Part shown: piece after piece, positions 27,326 to 36,213 of the stretch
Layout: every line of letters begins with the position of its first letter
How positions within the stretch are numbered: position 1 is the stretch's first letter
Origin: Saprospiraceae bacterium
GTDB lineage: Bacteria > Bacteroidota > Bacteroidia > Chitinophagales > Saprospiraceae
DNA length: 64,000 bases
Assembly (NCBI GenBank): GCA_020436935.1
Contig: JAGQWX010000004.1
Coordinates: forward strand, 114,387 to 178,386
Direction: 5' to 3'
Notes under the pieces: generated by a model
Told to the model about the DNA's origin: nothing
Databases searched by the model: none
Seen by the model: only the letters and a program-made list of their open reading frames with translations
Position numbers and translations under genes: made by a program

Positions 27326-27350
27326 CATCCCATTTAAATGTTGATTTCCA

Positions 27351-27749
27351 ATGATTAGGGCAATTATAGGTATTTGTTCAGGACTTATCTCGGCGATGTC
27401 AGCCCTCTTTCTCGGTCTGATGTTGCTCATGGGGCTCTACCCTATTCCGGAGTCCGTGGAGAATGGAAATCACGATGCGATGAATCTTTTTATAGCCAGT
27501 CTTGCTGACGGAGCCTTTATCATAAAAGCAGCAACCCACATTGTTGCATGTTTTGCTTCGGGACTGGTTGCTTCCATTGTCTCTAAACCATATAAATATC
27601 AGGCAGGTGTGATTGCGGCTGTTTTGGTTTTTATGTTGGTAGTTTTCAGGGATTTCAGATATCTGTACCCGAGCGCCTATGTAGTTTGTGACCTTGCCTT
27701 GAGCGCAATTGCCGGCTTTATAGGTGTGCTTCTCGGCAGTAACAGATAA
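27351..27749 (+). CDS. Small membrane protein of unknown function
   Basis: The 132-residue protein has four predicted helices (about 3-30, 58-77, 84-103 and 109-129) with almost no loops. It has no recognisable catalytic motif. The HxxN-like GNHDAMN segment lies in the first periplasmic loop. The gene is plus-strand, downstream of ggt and convergent with holA with only 27 bases between stops. I do not recognise the family beyond general small Bacteroidota membrane proteins. Confidence 0.75.
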   Translation: MIRAIIGICSGLISAMSALFLGLMLLMGLYPIPESVENGNHDAMNLFIASLADGAFIIKAATHIVACFASGLVASIVSKPYKYQAGVIAAVLVFMLVVFRDFRYLYPSAYVVCDLALSAIAGFIGVLLGSNR

Positions 27750-27776
27750 TCAACTCTCCTAAATCTCCATACCTGT

Positions 27777-28778
27777 TTAACCCAAAACAAATCTTACAAG
27801 GTCTTTATACAAAGGTCCGTCGTCTGCATGCCTGTTGAGTACGCCTTTAGACTTTAAATCAATTTCCATCAGTTTGACCAAAATGGCTCTGGTTTTCTCT
27901 TCACCAAAATTTTTCGCAGCCATCTTGTATTCACGCACAAAAAATGGGCTTCCCAAACCCAAATCTTTTTGAAGTTCTGCATCAGAGGCATTTGTCTTCT
28001 GGGTCGTGGTAAGCACTTTAACGAAATAATTATAGAGAGAGGATACCGCCATTTGAATAGGGCTCGCTTTTGGATTTTCTGCCATATAGTTAGCAATCAG
28101 CCACGATTTGTAGTGATCCTTAGAGGCAAGAGCGGTCTGCAGTTCAAATATATTGAACTCTTTGCTCATACCCACCAGGTCCTGGATCTCCTCAATGGTC
28201 ACCAATTTGTCTCCCGCATTGAGCTTGATTTTTGAAAGTTCGTTGTCGATTTTACTCAAGTCATTGCCCAGGAACTCTGCCAGCATGTTTGCTCCCTTTT
28301 CATCCAGCTTTATTCCGGTTTCCTTACCGCGTGCGAGCACCCAGTTGGGAAGTTGATTGTCATAAAGTTTTTTCGATTCAAGATTGACTACTTCCTTGCC
28401 ATCACATGCTTTTCCAAATGCAGTCCTTTTGTCTACTTTTTTATACTTATGGCAAATCACTACAGTACTGTGGGGAACAGGTTTTTTTAAATAATCGGCC
28501 AAATCGTTGATTGACTTCATATCAGCTGCCTCCTTGAGGATCACCAACCTCCTTTCCGCCATCATGGGGTATTGTCTTGCCTCATCAATGATGGTACGCG
28601 CATCGACTTCTTTGCCATATACGACTATTTGGTTGAAGGCTTTGGCAGATTCATCCAGCAGGTGCTTTTCGATATAATCAGAAACCTGATCGATATAGAA
28701 TGCTTCTTCTCCGTGAAGAATATACACAGGCGCTACCTGACCCTTCTTAATTTGTTGGATGATATCCTGAGCTGTCAT
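27777..28778 (-). CDS. holA: DNA polymerase III subunit delta
   Basis: This 333-residue subunit of the clamp loader opens the beta sliding clamp. The N-terminus IIQQIKKGQVAPVYILHGEEAFYIDQVSDYIEKHLLD is typical: the degenerate P-loop position is occupied by LHGEE. Motifs TIIDEARQYPMMAERRLVILKEA and LAEFLGNDLSKIDNELSKI are conserved in HolA proteins. The C-terminal collar domain has SPFFVREYKMAAKNF. Length fits the family (about 330-345). A promoter with TAACTTTG lies just upstream, so it is probably transcribed alone. Confidence 0.95.
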   Translation of the reverse strand: MTAQDIIQQIKKGQVAPVYILHGEEAFYIDQVSDYIEKHLLDESAKAFNQIVVYGKEVDARTIIDEARQYPMMAERRLVILKEAADMKSINDLADYLKKPVPHSTVVICHKYKKVDKRTAFGKACDGKEVVNLESKKLYDNQLPNWVLARGKETGIKLDEKGANMLAEFLGNDLSKIDNELSKIKLNAGDKLVTIEEIQDLVGMSKEFNIFELQTALASKDHYKSWLIANYMAENPKASPIQMAVSSLYNYFVKVLTTTQKTNASDAELQKDLGLGSPFFVREYKMAAKNFGEEKTRAILVKLMEIDLKSKGVLNRHADDGPLYKDLVRFVLG

Positions 28779-28800
28779 AAAAGCAATTTCTATTAGCGTG

Positions 28801-28808
28801 CAAAGTTA
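28801..28808 (-). promoter_or_regulatory. Candidate -7 element of holA
   Basis: On the minus strand the sequence is TAACTTTG, an exact TAnnTTTG, 22 bases before the holA ATG. The -33 element is unclear. Confidence 0.45.
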
Positions 28809-28863
28809 ACAATACTTCTCAATGTGGAAATTTCCAACAGATGGAATCAGGATGTGGGATATC

Positions 28864-28906
28864 AAAAAATCAAAAGGCCCTGGTCGAATGATCAACCTGG
28901 GCCCTT
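28864..28906 (-). terminator. Intrinsic terminator of the tRNA-Ala gene
   Basis: On the minus strand an 11-12 bp stem (AAGGGCCCAGGT / ACCAGGGCCTT, one bulge, one mismatch) is followed by TTTTGATTTTTT. It starts directly after the tRNA 3' end. Confidence 0.8.
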
Positions 28907-28907
28907 G

Positions 28908-28981
28908 TGGAGAATACCGGATTCGAACCGGTGGCCTCGACGCTGCCAGCGTAGCGCTCTAGCCAACTGAGCTAATTCCCC
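28908..28981 (-). tRNA. tRNA-Ala (anticodon GGC)
   Basis: The minus strand folds into a cloverleaf: acceptor GGGGAAT/ATTCTCC, D arm GCTC...GAGC, anticodon loop CTGGCAG with anticodon GGC, T arm ACCGG-TTCGAAT-CCGGT. The discriminator base is A, as usual for alanine. The anticodon stem has one mismatch (T-C at the second pair). CCA is not encoded. The gene stands alone and is followed by a terminator. Confidence 0.95.
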
Positions 28982-29070
28982 AAAACTGTGGCGCGAAAAT
29001 AAACATTAATTTATTTTTGATGTATTTACTTATAAAATAATTTGTGCAAGCAGTTATTTTATGGTGGGAT

Positions 29071-30687
29071 TTACCTGGCATAAAAGGCACTTGACACACT
29101 GGAATTTTCAGCTACAAGATTGACAAAGTAAACTCCCTGAGGCAGTTGTAAGTCTTTCACCATATAAAGATTGTCTCCGCCTTCTAAAACATTTAATTTT
29201 TCAAACCTAAGCTTCTTACCTGCAGCATCATAAAGTGCTACTGCATAATTCCCAATTTTTGTTGTATTAAAGCTTATCTCGAGATTGTTACCATTCATAA
29301 AAACTCTATCTATGCTAAGTTTCGCTGCCCCAAGAGGTAATGTTCCTCCACAAGCTTCCTGCATTTGTAATAAAGTATTGTATGCATTCAAATAGCCTCC
29401 ATATTTTGTCCTGGATTCGAGACTTTTAGTTTTCACCACACCATCGAAGACTGCGTCTCTCACGAAGCGGGAAGCTTGAACCATGTCTGCTTTGACCAAA
29501 TCTACAAAGCTTTGGCAAGGCACTGCATACATCAAAGCTATCGTCCCTGCTACCATTGGGGTTGAGGCAGAAGTTCCTATATCAGAAAAATAAGACCCCC
29601 CATCTTTTAAATTGAAAACATTCTCTCCGGGTGCTCCCAGGTCTACATTTTCAATACCAAAACCTGCACTTCTGGTAAATAATCCCTTGTCATTAGTACT
29701 GGTCACTGTAATGAGGAACTCTGAAGTGCAAGTGGAAGGCATATCACCCAAAGAATCAACATCATACCCCCGATTTGTAGTTGCCCCTACAGACAATATC
29801 CCCTGAGCTCCCAATAAATCAAACATATCGCACCAGGGCTTGTACTCAGGATCTGATCCAAAAGCATTTTCAAGTCCTCCACTGTAATTTGTCACCACAA
29901 TATTGGCACCTAAAGCACCATTGCTTTGCAGATATAATTTTTTCATTCTCAGGGCATAGTCGTACGCTTTGATTACAGTTGACACAGTACCTACTGCGGT
30001 AATTGGCAGTATTTTTATGTTCCAGTTGATGCCTGAAACACCAATTTTGTTGTTTCCTACTGCTCCTAATATTCCGCTGACCCAAGTACCATGTTTGTGA
30101 GAAAAATGATTGCTCAGATTTGTTCTGGCATTGAATCCGGAGACATCATCTATAAATCCATTGCCATCATTATCGATAAAGTCCCCAGGAATTTCACCTC
30201 TATTGACAAATATGTTTTTGGACAAATCCGGGTGATGGATTTCTATACCCTCATCCATAACAACAGCTACTATATCCTGGCCATCAAACATTTTACCACC
30301 GGTAGTAAGGTCCCAAACTTTTGGAATTTCCAGAAGCGACAAATAGGTTGAGCTGTCGAATTTTTCATCATTGGGTACATTTCTTTGTTTCACTTTTCTG
30401 TCAAAAAAGACGTGTTTGGTATTCAAAGCCCTACCCATTTCCAATAACTCAGCATCTGAAAGATTATGATCAAACTCCATGACATAAAGTTGGAGATCGT
30501 CACAGAGATGTTCTATACTACCCTCTGCAATGCTTTTACTTCGTGAGGAGTTAATATTTAATGCGTTGAAATCCGCATTCTGAAAAATTATTCTGTTTCT
30601 TATAAGCTCTTGGGCATGAATTGACGTGGTGCAAACAAAGGCAACAAACGAGGTAAAAATGAAATATAGCCTGAGTCTATAACGCAT
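29071..30687 (-). CDS. Secreted S8 (subtilisin-family) serine protease with T9SS type A-like C-terminal domain
   Basis: The 538-residue protein has a signal peptide (to about 26) and a propeptide-like region to about 120. The protease domain spans about 120-440. The catalytic triad is D145 (VMDEG), H199 (HKHGTWVSG) and S373 (GTSASTPMVAG); N267 (VVTNYSGG) is the oxyanion residue. A DNDGNGFIDD stretch (about 172-181) looks like a calcium site. The last 75 residues fold as a sorting domain of the type A kind (ISFNTTKIGNYAVALYDAAGK, then QGVYFVNLVAEN), so export is by T9SS. It is the downstream member of a tandem pair with the 30782-32407 gene. Extracellular protein breakdown is the likely role. 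Confidence 0.93.
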   Translation of the reverse strand: MRYRLRLYFIFTSFVAFVCTTSIHAQELIRNRIIFQNADFNALNINSSRSKSIAEGSIEHLCDDLQLYVMEFDHNLSDAELLEMGRALNTKHVFFDRKVKQRNVPNDEKFDSSTYLSLLEIPKVWDLTTGGKMFDGQDIVAVVMDEGIEIHHPDLSKNIFVNRGEIPGDFIDNDGNGFIDDVSGFNARTNLSNHFSHKHGTWVSGILGAVGNNKIGVSGINWNIKILPITAVGTVSTVIKAYDYALRMKKLYLQSNGALGANIVVTNYSGGLENAFGSDPEYKPWCDMFDLLGAQGILSVGATTNRGYDVDSLGDMPSTCTSEFLITVTSTNDKGLFTRSAGFGIENVDLGAPGENVFNLKDGGSYFSDIGTSASTPMVAGTIALMYAVPCQSFVDLVKADMVQASRFVRDAVFDGVVKTKSLESRTKYGGYLNAYNTLLQMQEACGGTLPLGAAKLSIDRVFMNGNNLEISFNTTKIGNYAVALYDAAGKKLRFEKLNVLEGGDNLYMVKDLQLPQGVYFVNLVAENSSVSSAFYAR

Positions 30688-30781
30688 GACAATGATGTTT
30701 GAAGTTAGAACCTACATGCTTAGAACAAAAATAACTTACCAAAAATAATTAAATTAATTATTTAAGTAGAATTAATTTTAC

Positions 30782-32407
30782 CTACCAAACAAAAACGGCT
30801 TGGGCAGCGTTGGCATTGTCTGAAATCAAATTGATATAGTAAACACCCTGTGGCAAAAACACGTCGTCAATCTCAAACGTGTTGTCACCGAATGCTGGAA
30901 TTTCATAGTCGTAAAATCGAATCATTTTTCCGGAAGCATCATATAGTCCAAATGAATACTTTCCGGTATCAGGTGTTTGGTATCTGATGCGCATACGCCC
31001 ATCTTTGTAGGTGATTTTCTCAATCCTTAACTCTCCTGTTTGGGTTGGTATAGCCAACTGGCCTTCACAAGCGTCCTGCATGTTGACCAAGGCTGAAAAT
31101 GCATTGAGATACCCGCCGTATTTCACTTTGGTTTTTAGTTCATCAGTTGGTGATGCTCCATTAAAAACAGCATCACGAACATACCTCGCAGCTTTAACTT
31201 TATCAGATTTCACCAACTTTACAAAGGAAGCGCAAGGCACTGAATATAATAAAGCAATAGTGCCGGCAACGATGGGTGAAGATGCCGAGGTTCCACTGTC
31301 ATCAAAGTAGGAGCCACCGTTTCTAAGATTGAAAACATCTTCTCCCGGTGCGGCGATATCTATATTCTGATTGCCAAATCCCGCATTCCTGGAAAGAATG
31401 CCCTGGTCATTAGTGCTGGTGACAGCAATAAAAAATTCAGAATTACAAGTAGAGGGCATATCACCGACTGCATCAACGTCAACTTCAGTATTCGTAGTGG
31501 ACCCCACAGACAATATCCCTTGGGCTCCCAGTAAATCATACATATCACACCAGGGCTTGTATGCTGGATCTGAACCAAATGCCTTATCAAGGCCACCACT
31601 GTAGTTGGTAACTACAACATTTGCTCCTTTTGTACCATTGGTTTCCAGATATAATTTCTTCATTCTGAGTGCGTAGTCATATCCTTTGATCACACCCGAT
31701 AAGTTATTGACCGATGATACCGGTAAAATTTTTATTTTCCAGTTGATGCCAGAAACCCCGAAAGCATTGTTTCCTTCTGCTCCAACAATACCTGAAACCC
31801 AGGTTCCATGCCTGGAGACTGCGTGAATACCAGAATTATTGATAACATTGATTCCGGAAATGTCATCAATATAGCCGTTGCCGTCGTTATCAATATTGTC
31901 ATTTATAAATTCTCTTTTATTGACAAAAATATTATTGATCAAATCCGGATGATCTGATTCAATACCTGAATCCAAAATAACAATAACGATGTCTTCACCA
32001 TTGTCCATTTTACCTCCTGTGGTAATGTCCCAGACTTTTGGTACTTCTATCAGTGATAGATATTTTTGCATGTCGAATAAAGCATCATTAGGTGCTTTTC
32101 TTTCTTGAACTTCTTGATCAAAAAACACATAATCAACTCCTTTTAATGCCTTGATAGCTCTCATTTCCTCTTCAGTGAATTCATCTTTTGAACTCAGTAA
32201 AAAAAGGCCAAGATCCTGACATAAAACTTCCTTGTCCAATTCTGCTGAAGATCTTTTATGTATTGAAGTTACACTACTCCACTCTATTTGACTTCCTTTT
32301 ACGATAAGTCTGTTTTTGAGTAAATTCTGAGCATTCACGGTGATTCCCGTAAATAGAATTGTCAAAATAAAAATCCCAGTGATAGACAAGGTAGTGCCTC
32401 TTCCCAT
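30782..32407 (-). CDS. Secreted S8 serine protease, paralogue of the downstream gene
   Basis: The 541-residue protein has the same layout as its neighbour: signal peptide to about 27, propeptide, S8 domain and T9SS type A-like tail (RYQTPDTGKYSFGLYDASGK, then QGVYYINLISDN). The triad is D146 (ILDSG), H200 (SRHGTWVSG) and S374 (GTSASSPIVAG), with oxyanion N in VVTNYSGG. Long blocks are shared with the other copy (AFGSDP.YKPWCDM.DLLGAQGILSVG), while the propeptide and tail differ more. The copies arose by tandem duplication, and each may have its own promoter because 94 bp separate them. Substrates are unknown. Confidence 0.93.
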   Translation of the reverse strand: MGRGTTLSITGIFILTILFTGITVNAQNLLKNRLIVKGSQIEWSSVTSIHKRSSAELDKEVLCQDLGLFLLSSKDEFTEEEMRAIKALKGVDYVFFDQEVQERKAPNDALFDMQKYLSLIEVPKVWDITTGGKMDNGEDIVIVILDSGIESDHPDLINNIFVNKREFINDNIDNDGNGYIDDISGINVINNSGIHAVSRHGTWVSGIVGAEGNNAFGVSGINWKIKILPVSSVNNLSGVIKGYDYALRMKKLYLETNGTKGANVVVTNYSGGLDKAFGSDPAYKPWCDMYDLLGAQGILSVGSTTNTEVDVDAVGDMPSTCNSEFFIAVTSTNDQGILSRNAGFGNQNIDIAAPGEDVFNLRNGGSYFDDSGTSASSPIVAGTIALLYSVPCASFVKLVKSDKVKAARYVRDAVFNGASPTDELKTKVKYGGYLNAFSALVNMQDACEGQLAIPTQTGELRIEKITYKDGRMRIRYQTPDTGKYSFGLYDASGKMIRFYDYEIPAFGDNTFEIDDVFLPQGVYYINLISDNANAAQAVFVW

Positions 32408-32644
32408 GTGTGTTACATTATACCCTTTTCAAAATGCTCGTTCTTTTCTGCAATCAGATCAAACGAATCCCGATTATAACGAAGGCCCTGTAAATTAATT
32501 ATACATACATATAGGTGCTCTGCCTAAACGACTAATATATTTAATGGCAAGGACTTATAAATACGAATGTATGGAATATTCAATAAATTCAAGATTCAAA
32601 TATCCCATGTCACTATTACTTAAAAACAAAAGCGAGGCAATTGT

Positions 32645-35275
32645 TTATGCAAGTGCCTTAAGTTTTTTGATTTCTTCTTCGAGCAACTTCATTCTCTCCA
32701 GCCCGTCAGCAAGCTTTTGCTTTTCCTTATTGACTACTTCTGCAGGAGCCCCACTAACGAATTTTTCATTGGAAAGCTTTTTGCCTACTGATTCTACAAA
32801 GCCCATTTGGTATTCCAATTCCTTTTGTTTGATCTCGAGTTCTGCTGCTATGTCTATGTCAATGGATAATAAAACAAAATATTTATCTGTGCCAATTACA
32901 AATCCTATTCCATTGTCGGCATCGTTATTTACCGCTTCAACTTCATGAACAAAAGCAATCTTCTCCAGGAGTGATATTGCCCCTCTAGTACCCAACAACT
33001 GGTCAACACTTTCGCTTTTTAGGGCTTTTAATGGGATGCTTTCTCTTTGTTTTAAGCCTTTTTTATTCCTAACATCTCTAACATTGCTTATAATTTCCTT
33101 GAGTACCTCCACTCTTTTCAGCACATCAGGATTATCAGGAGTTTTGACAGGGCTGGGTGCTACAATGCAATCTGTATCGCTATCTTCAAGCTGATGCCAA
33201 ATCTCTTCAGTGATAAAGGGCATAAACGGATGCAGAATCGCACATATGTCTTTAAATAATTTAATGGTACTGTTCAAAACTTCCTTGCCAATAGGTTGTC
33301 CATACTCGGGCTTGACCATCTCCAGATACCACGAACAAAAGTCGTCCCAAATGAAGTTGTATAAGGTCATCAAAGCTTCTGACAACCGGTAGTCCGTAAA
33401 ATGGCTATCTATTTCTTTGGTCAATGCTGCGAACTTGTTGGTCAGCCAGTTGATGGCCAGCTGGTCTGAATCAGACGTCTTAACCTCATCTGAAACCTCC
33501 CATCCTTTGATCAATCGAAGTGCGTTCCACAGCTTGTTGTTGAAGTTGCGCCCTTGTTCACAGAGCTTGTCATCAAAAAGCAAATCACCGCCGGCTGGAG
33601 AACACGACAACATACCAAAGCGGACCCCGTCTGCACCAAAGTCTTCGATCAACTTGAGTGCATCAGGAGAATTGCCCAGAGATTTAGACATTTTCCTTCT
33701 CAGCTTATCCCTTACCATACCGGTAAAATATACATGGTTGAATGGTTTTTTATCCTCCCATTCGTAACCTGCCATAATCATTCTAGCCACCCATAGAAAA
33801 ATAATATCCCACCCAGTAACCAAAACCGAAGTCGGATAATAATAATTGAGTTGTTCTCTATCATTGAATCCGTCAAAAACAGTAATGGGCCAAAGCCAGG
33901 AAGAAAACCAGGTATCCAAAACATCTTCGTCTTGCTTCAAATCGGCAAGGGTAATGTCCGGGAATTTGATTTTTGCTTCTGCGAGTGCTTCTTCTGCAGT
34001 TTCTGCTACAAAAATTTCTTCTCCGTAATACCAGGCAGGTATTCTGTGCCCCCACCACAATTGTCTGGAAATGCACCAATCTCTGATGTTCTCCATCCAA
34101 TGTTTGTATATATTTTTCTGATTCTTAGGAAAAAACTCTACATCGTCTGACAGTACTCCTTCAAGGGCCGGGCTGCTCAAAGCTTTCATATCCACATACC
34201 ACTGTAGTGAAAGTCTTGGTTCGACAACGGCATTGGTTCGCTCTGACCTTCCAACATTGTTGCTGTAATCTTCTACGCTCTCCAACAGACCAGCTGCTTC
34301 AAGGTCTTTTGAAAACATCTTCCTTACCTTAAAGCGGTCTTCTCCAATGTAAATTCCGGCAGCTTCATTGAGCGTACCATCTTCATTGAAAATATTTAAA
34401 ACTTCAAGCTGGTGTTTTATGCCGAGTTCAAAGTCATTGACATCATGGGCAGGAGTTACTTTCAATGCACCTGTACCAAATTCTCTGTCTACGTACTCAT
34501 CAAATATAACTGGAACTGACCTTCCAATAATTGGAACAATCACCCTATTACCTGCCAAATGCGCGTATCTTTCATCTTCCGGATGCACGGCAAGGGCCGT
34601 ATCTCCCGGTATGGTTTCGGGCCTTGTAGTTGCTACTACAACATACTCATCTGATCCTTCAACCTTATATTTTACTTTATACAATTTGGATTGCTCCATA
34701 TCAAAAAGCACCTCCTCATTGGATAGCACCGTTTTTGCTTCGGGGTCCCAATTGACCATTCGCTCTTTACGATAAAGTTTTCCCCTTTTAAACAAATCCA
34801 CAAAAACCTTGATGACTGCCTCACTTCTCACTTCATCCATAGTGAATGCTGTCTTTGACCAATCGCACGAGGCACCCAGCTTCTGTAGCTGCTTGAGGAT
34901 TATACCTCCGTATTCTTCTTTCCACTGCCAGGCGTAATCCAAAAACTCTTCTCGAGTCAAATCAGACTTTTTGATGCCTTTTTCTCTGAGCATCCTTACG
35001 ACTTTTGCCTCTGTAGCAATAGAAGCGTGGTCAGTTCCTGGTACCCAACATGCGTTAAAACCTTGTTGTCTGGCCCTCCTGATCAATATATCCTGGATGG
35101 TATTATTGAGCATATGCCCCATATGCAGCACTCCTGTCACATTTGGTGGAGGTATGACAATGCTATAAGCCGGACGGTCGTCAGGCGTTGATTCAAAATA
35201 TTTTTGATCTAACCAATGCTGATACCACTTGTTTTCTATTTCATGGGGGTCAAACCTCGATGACAATTCACTCAT
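32645..35275 (-). CDS. valS: Valyl-tRNA synthetase
   Basis: The 876-residue enzyme charges tRNA-Val. The class I signatures are present: PPPNVTGVLHMGHMLNN (HIGH) near residue 45 and KLRRKMSKSLGNSPD (KMSKS) near 525. The CP1 editing domain includes ATTRPETIPGDTALAVHPED, and GTGALKVTPAHDVNDFELG follows. An anticodon-binding domain and a C-terminal coiled coil (about 805-876, KQKELEYQMGFVESVGKKLSNE) complete it. The start ATG overlaps the phosphatase stop by one base (TAATG), so translation of the two is probably coupled. Confidence 0.98.
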   Translation of the reverse strand: MSELSSRFDPHEIENKWYQHWLDQKYFESTPDDRPAYSIVIPPPNVTGVLHMGHMLNNTIQDILIRRARQQGFNACWVPGTDHASIATEAKVVRMLREKGIKKSDLTREEFLDYAWQWKEEYGGIILKQLQKLGASCDWSKTAFTMDEVRSEAVIKVFVDLFKRGKLYRKERMVNWDPEAKTVLSNEEVLFDMEQSKLYKVKYKVEGSDEYVVVATTRPETIPGDTALAVHPEDERYAHLAGNRVIVPIIGRSVPVIFDEYVDREFGTGALKVTPAHDVNDFELGIKHQLEVLNIFNEDGTLNEAAGIYIGEDRFKVRKMFSKDLEAAGLLESVEDYSNNVGRSERTNAVVEPRLSLQWYVDMKALSSPALEGVLSDDVEFFPKNQKNIYKHWMENIRDWCISRQLWWGHRIPAWYYGEEIFVAETAEEALAEAKIKFPDITLADLKQDEDVLDTWFSSWLWPITVFDGFNDREQLNYYYPTSVLVTGWDIIFLWVARMIMAGYEWEDKKPFNHVYFTGMVRDKLRRKMSKSLGNSPDALKLIEDFGADGVRFGMLSCSPAGGDLLFDDKLCEQGRNFNNKLWNALRLIKGWEVSDEVKTSDSDQLAINWLTNKFAALTKEIDSHFTDYRLSEALMTLYNFIWDDFCSWYLEMVKPEYGQPIGKEVLNSTIKLFKDICAILHPFMPFITEEIWHQLEDSDTDCIVAPSPVKTPDNPDVLKRVEVLKEIISNVRDVRNKKGLKQRESIPLKALKSESVDQLLGTRGAISLLEKIAFVHEVEAVNNDADNGIGFVIGTDKYFVLLSIDIDIAAELEIKQKELEYQMGFVESVGKKLSNEKFVSGAPAEVVNKEKQKLADGLERMKLLEEEIKKLKALA

Positions 35276-35898
35276 TACTTGTATTTTAATGGTAGGTATG
35301 TTTTAGTACTGTCCAGATTTTCAAAAATGATGATCATATTGTCATACTCATCCTCAGTCCAGACTTGATTGTATTTGTTTTCGCCAAGAATATAATTGGC
35401 AAGCACGGGCATGGTATTGCTGTGTCCAACAATCAGTACATTGTGCTGATCCAGCGATTCCCTAATTTTAGTCACAGTTTCCTTCAGCGTCTTGTTATCA
35501 TATGGATAGGTTGGCAAGCCTTTGATGTCTGCCAGACTATCTACCGTGTATAAGGTTCTTGTAAAAAAGGTGGAATATATGCCATCCAATCTGAATCCTC
35601 TGAAGATGTCTGCCAATCGCGCACTCCTGGCAAGACCAGCTTCAGAAAGAGCAGGATTAGGTCCTTTATCTGCAGTGTCTTTTTCGGCATGCCTGATCAA
35701 CACAAATGTTTTATTATAATTTTTTTCATTGATCGGAAAAGTAGAACCGTCTTCAAAGTAAATGGTATTCTTTTCAATTTTATCTATATACTTATTGGCA
35801 ACAGTTTCTGTATCAGCCGGGACTTCCTGCTGATCTTTACATGCAACCAATAAAATGGCCATTAAGCCAACAGATGTCCACAATTTTAGATGTTTCAT
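35275..35898 (-). CDS. Histidine phosphatase superfamily lipoprotein
   Basis: This 207-residue lipoprotein (signal ending LLVAC, then KDQQE) carries the RHG-type core: FVLIRHAEKDTADKGPNPALSEAG, with the catalytic His in RHA, and ILIVGHSNTMPVLANYIL with the second His. Members remove phosphate from small molecules or proteins; the substrate is not evident. The open frame goes back to 35967, but the -7 element at 35925-35932 places transcription start downstream of that, and the lipoprotein signal begins at the ATG at 35898. The stop overlaps the valS start, forming a two-gene operon with no clear metabolic link. Confidence 0.88.
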   Translation of the reverse strand: MKHLKLWTSVGLMAILLVACKDQQEVPADTETVANKYIDKIEKNTIYFEDGSTFPINEKNYNKTFVLIRHAEKDTADKGPNPALSEAGLARSARLADIFRGFRLDGIYSTFFTRTLYTVDSLADIKGLPTYPYDNKTLKETVTKIRESLDQHNVLIVGHSNTMPVLANYILGENKYNQVWTEDEYDNMIIIFENLDSTKTYLPLKYK

Positions 35899-35924
35899 TT
35901 TTATCATTTCTTGAAAATTGGCTG

Positions 35925-35932
35925 CAAAGTTA
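35925..35932 (-). promoter_or_regulatory. Promoter of the histidine phosphatase-valS operon (-7 element)
   Basis: On the minus strand the sequence is TAACTTTG; a TTTC sits 19 bp upstream as a possible -33. Transcription would start about 7 bases downstream, inside the longer open frame. That rules out the upstream start and supports the ATG at 35898. Confidence 0.6.
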
Positions 35933-35994
35933 CGATAGTTAAGTTGTTTAAGAAATATTACAAACATCAGTTATTTCAAAAAATCCAAAGCACA

Positions 35995-36025
35995 ATTCTT
36001 GTTGTTTGACACTGGAAACAAGAAT
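35995..36025. promoter_or_regulatory. Inverted repeat in the divergent region
   Basis: ATTCTTGTT pairs with AACAAGAAT, 9 bp perfect, across a 13-nt loop. On the plus strand ACCTTATTTTATTT follows. No plus-strand gene precedes it, so it may be an operator or an RNA hairpin rather than a terminator. The rest of the 315-base gap to 36213 shows only the promoter elements listed. Confidence 0.35.
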
Positions 36026-36177
36026 ACCTTATTTTATTTACTATACAATTGAGATGGCATATAAGCAATGATTGCCTGCATCGCCACAGGTAAGATCTTA
36101 TATATGACAGATTATCAATGAATTACATAAATACACAACTATCCATTTGGTGTAGTTATTCATGCAAATCCTCATTA

Positions 36178-36185
36178 TACATTTG
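36178..36185 (+). promoter_or_regulatory. Candidate -7 element of the exported unknown protein gene
   Basis: TACATTTG fits TAnnTTTG and lies 28 bases before the ATG at 36214. It falls inside the longer open frame that starts at 36118, which argues against that upstream start. Confidence 0.4.
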
Positions 36186-36213
36186 TACCATAAAGTCATA
36201 TAAATCAAAACCT

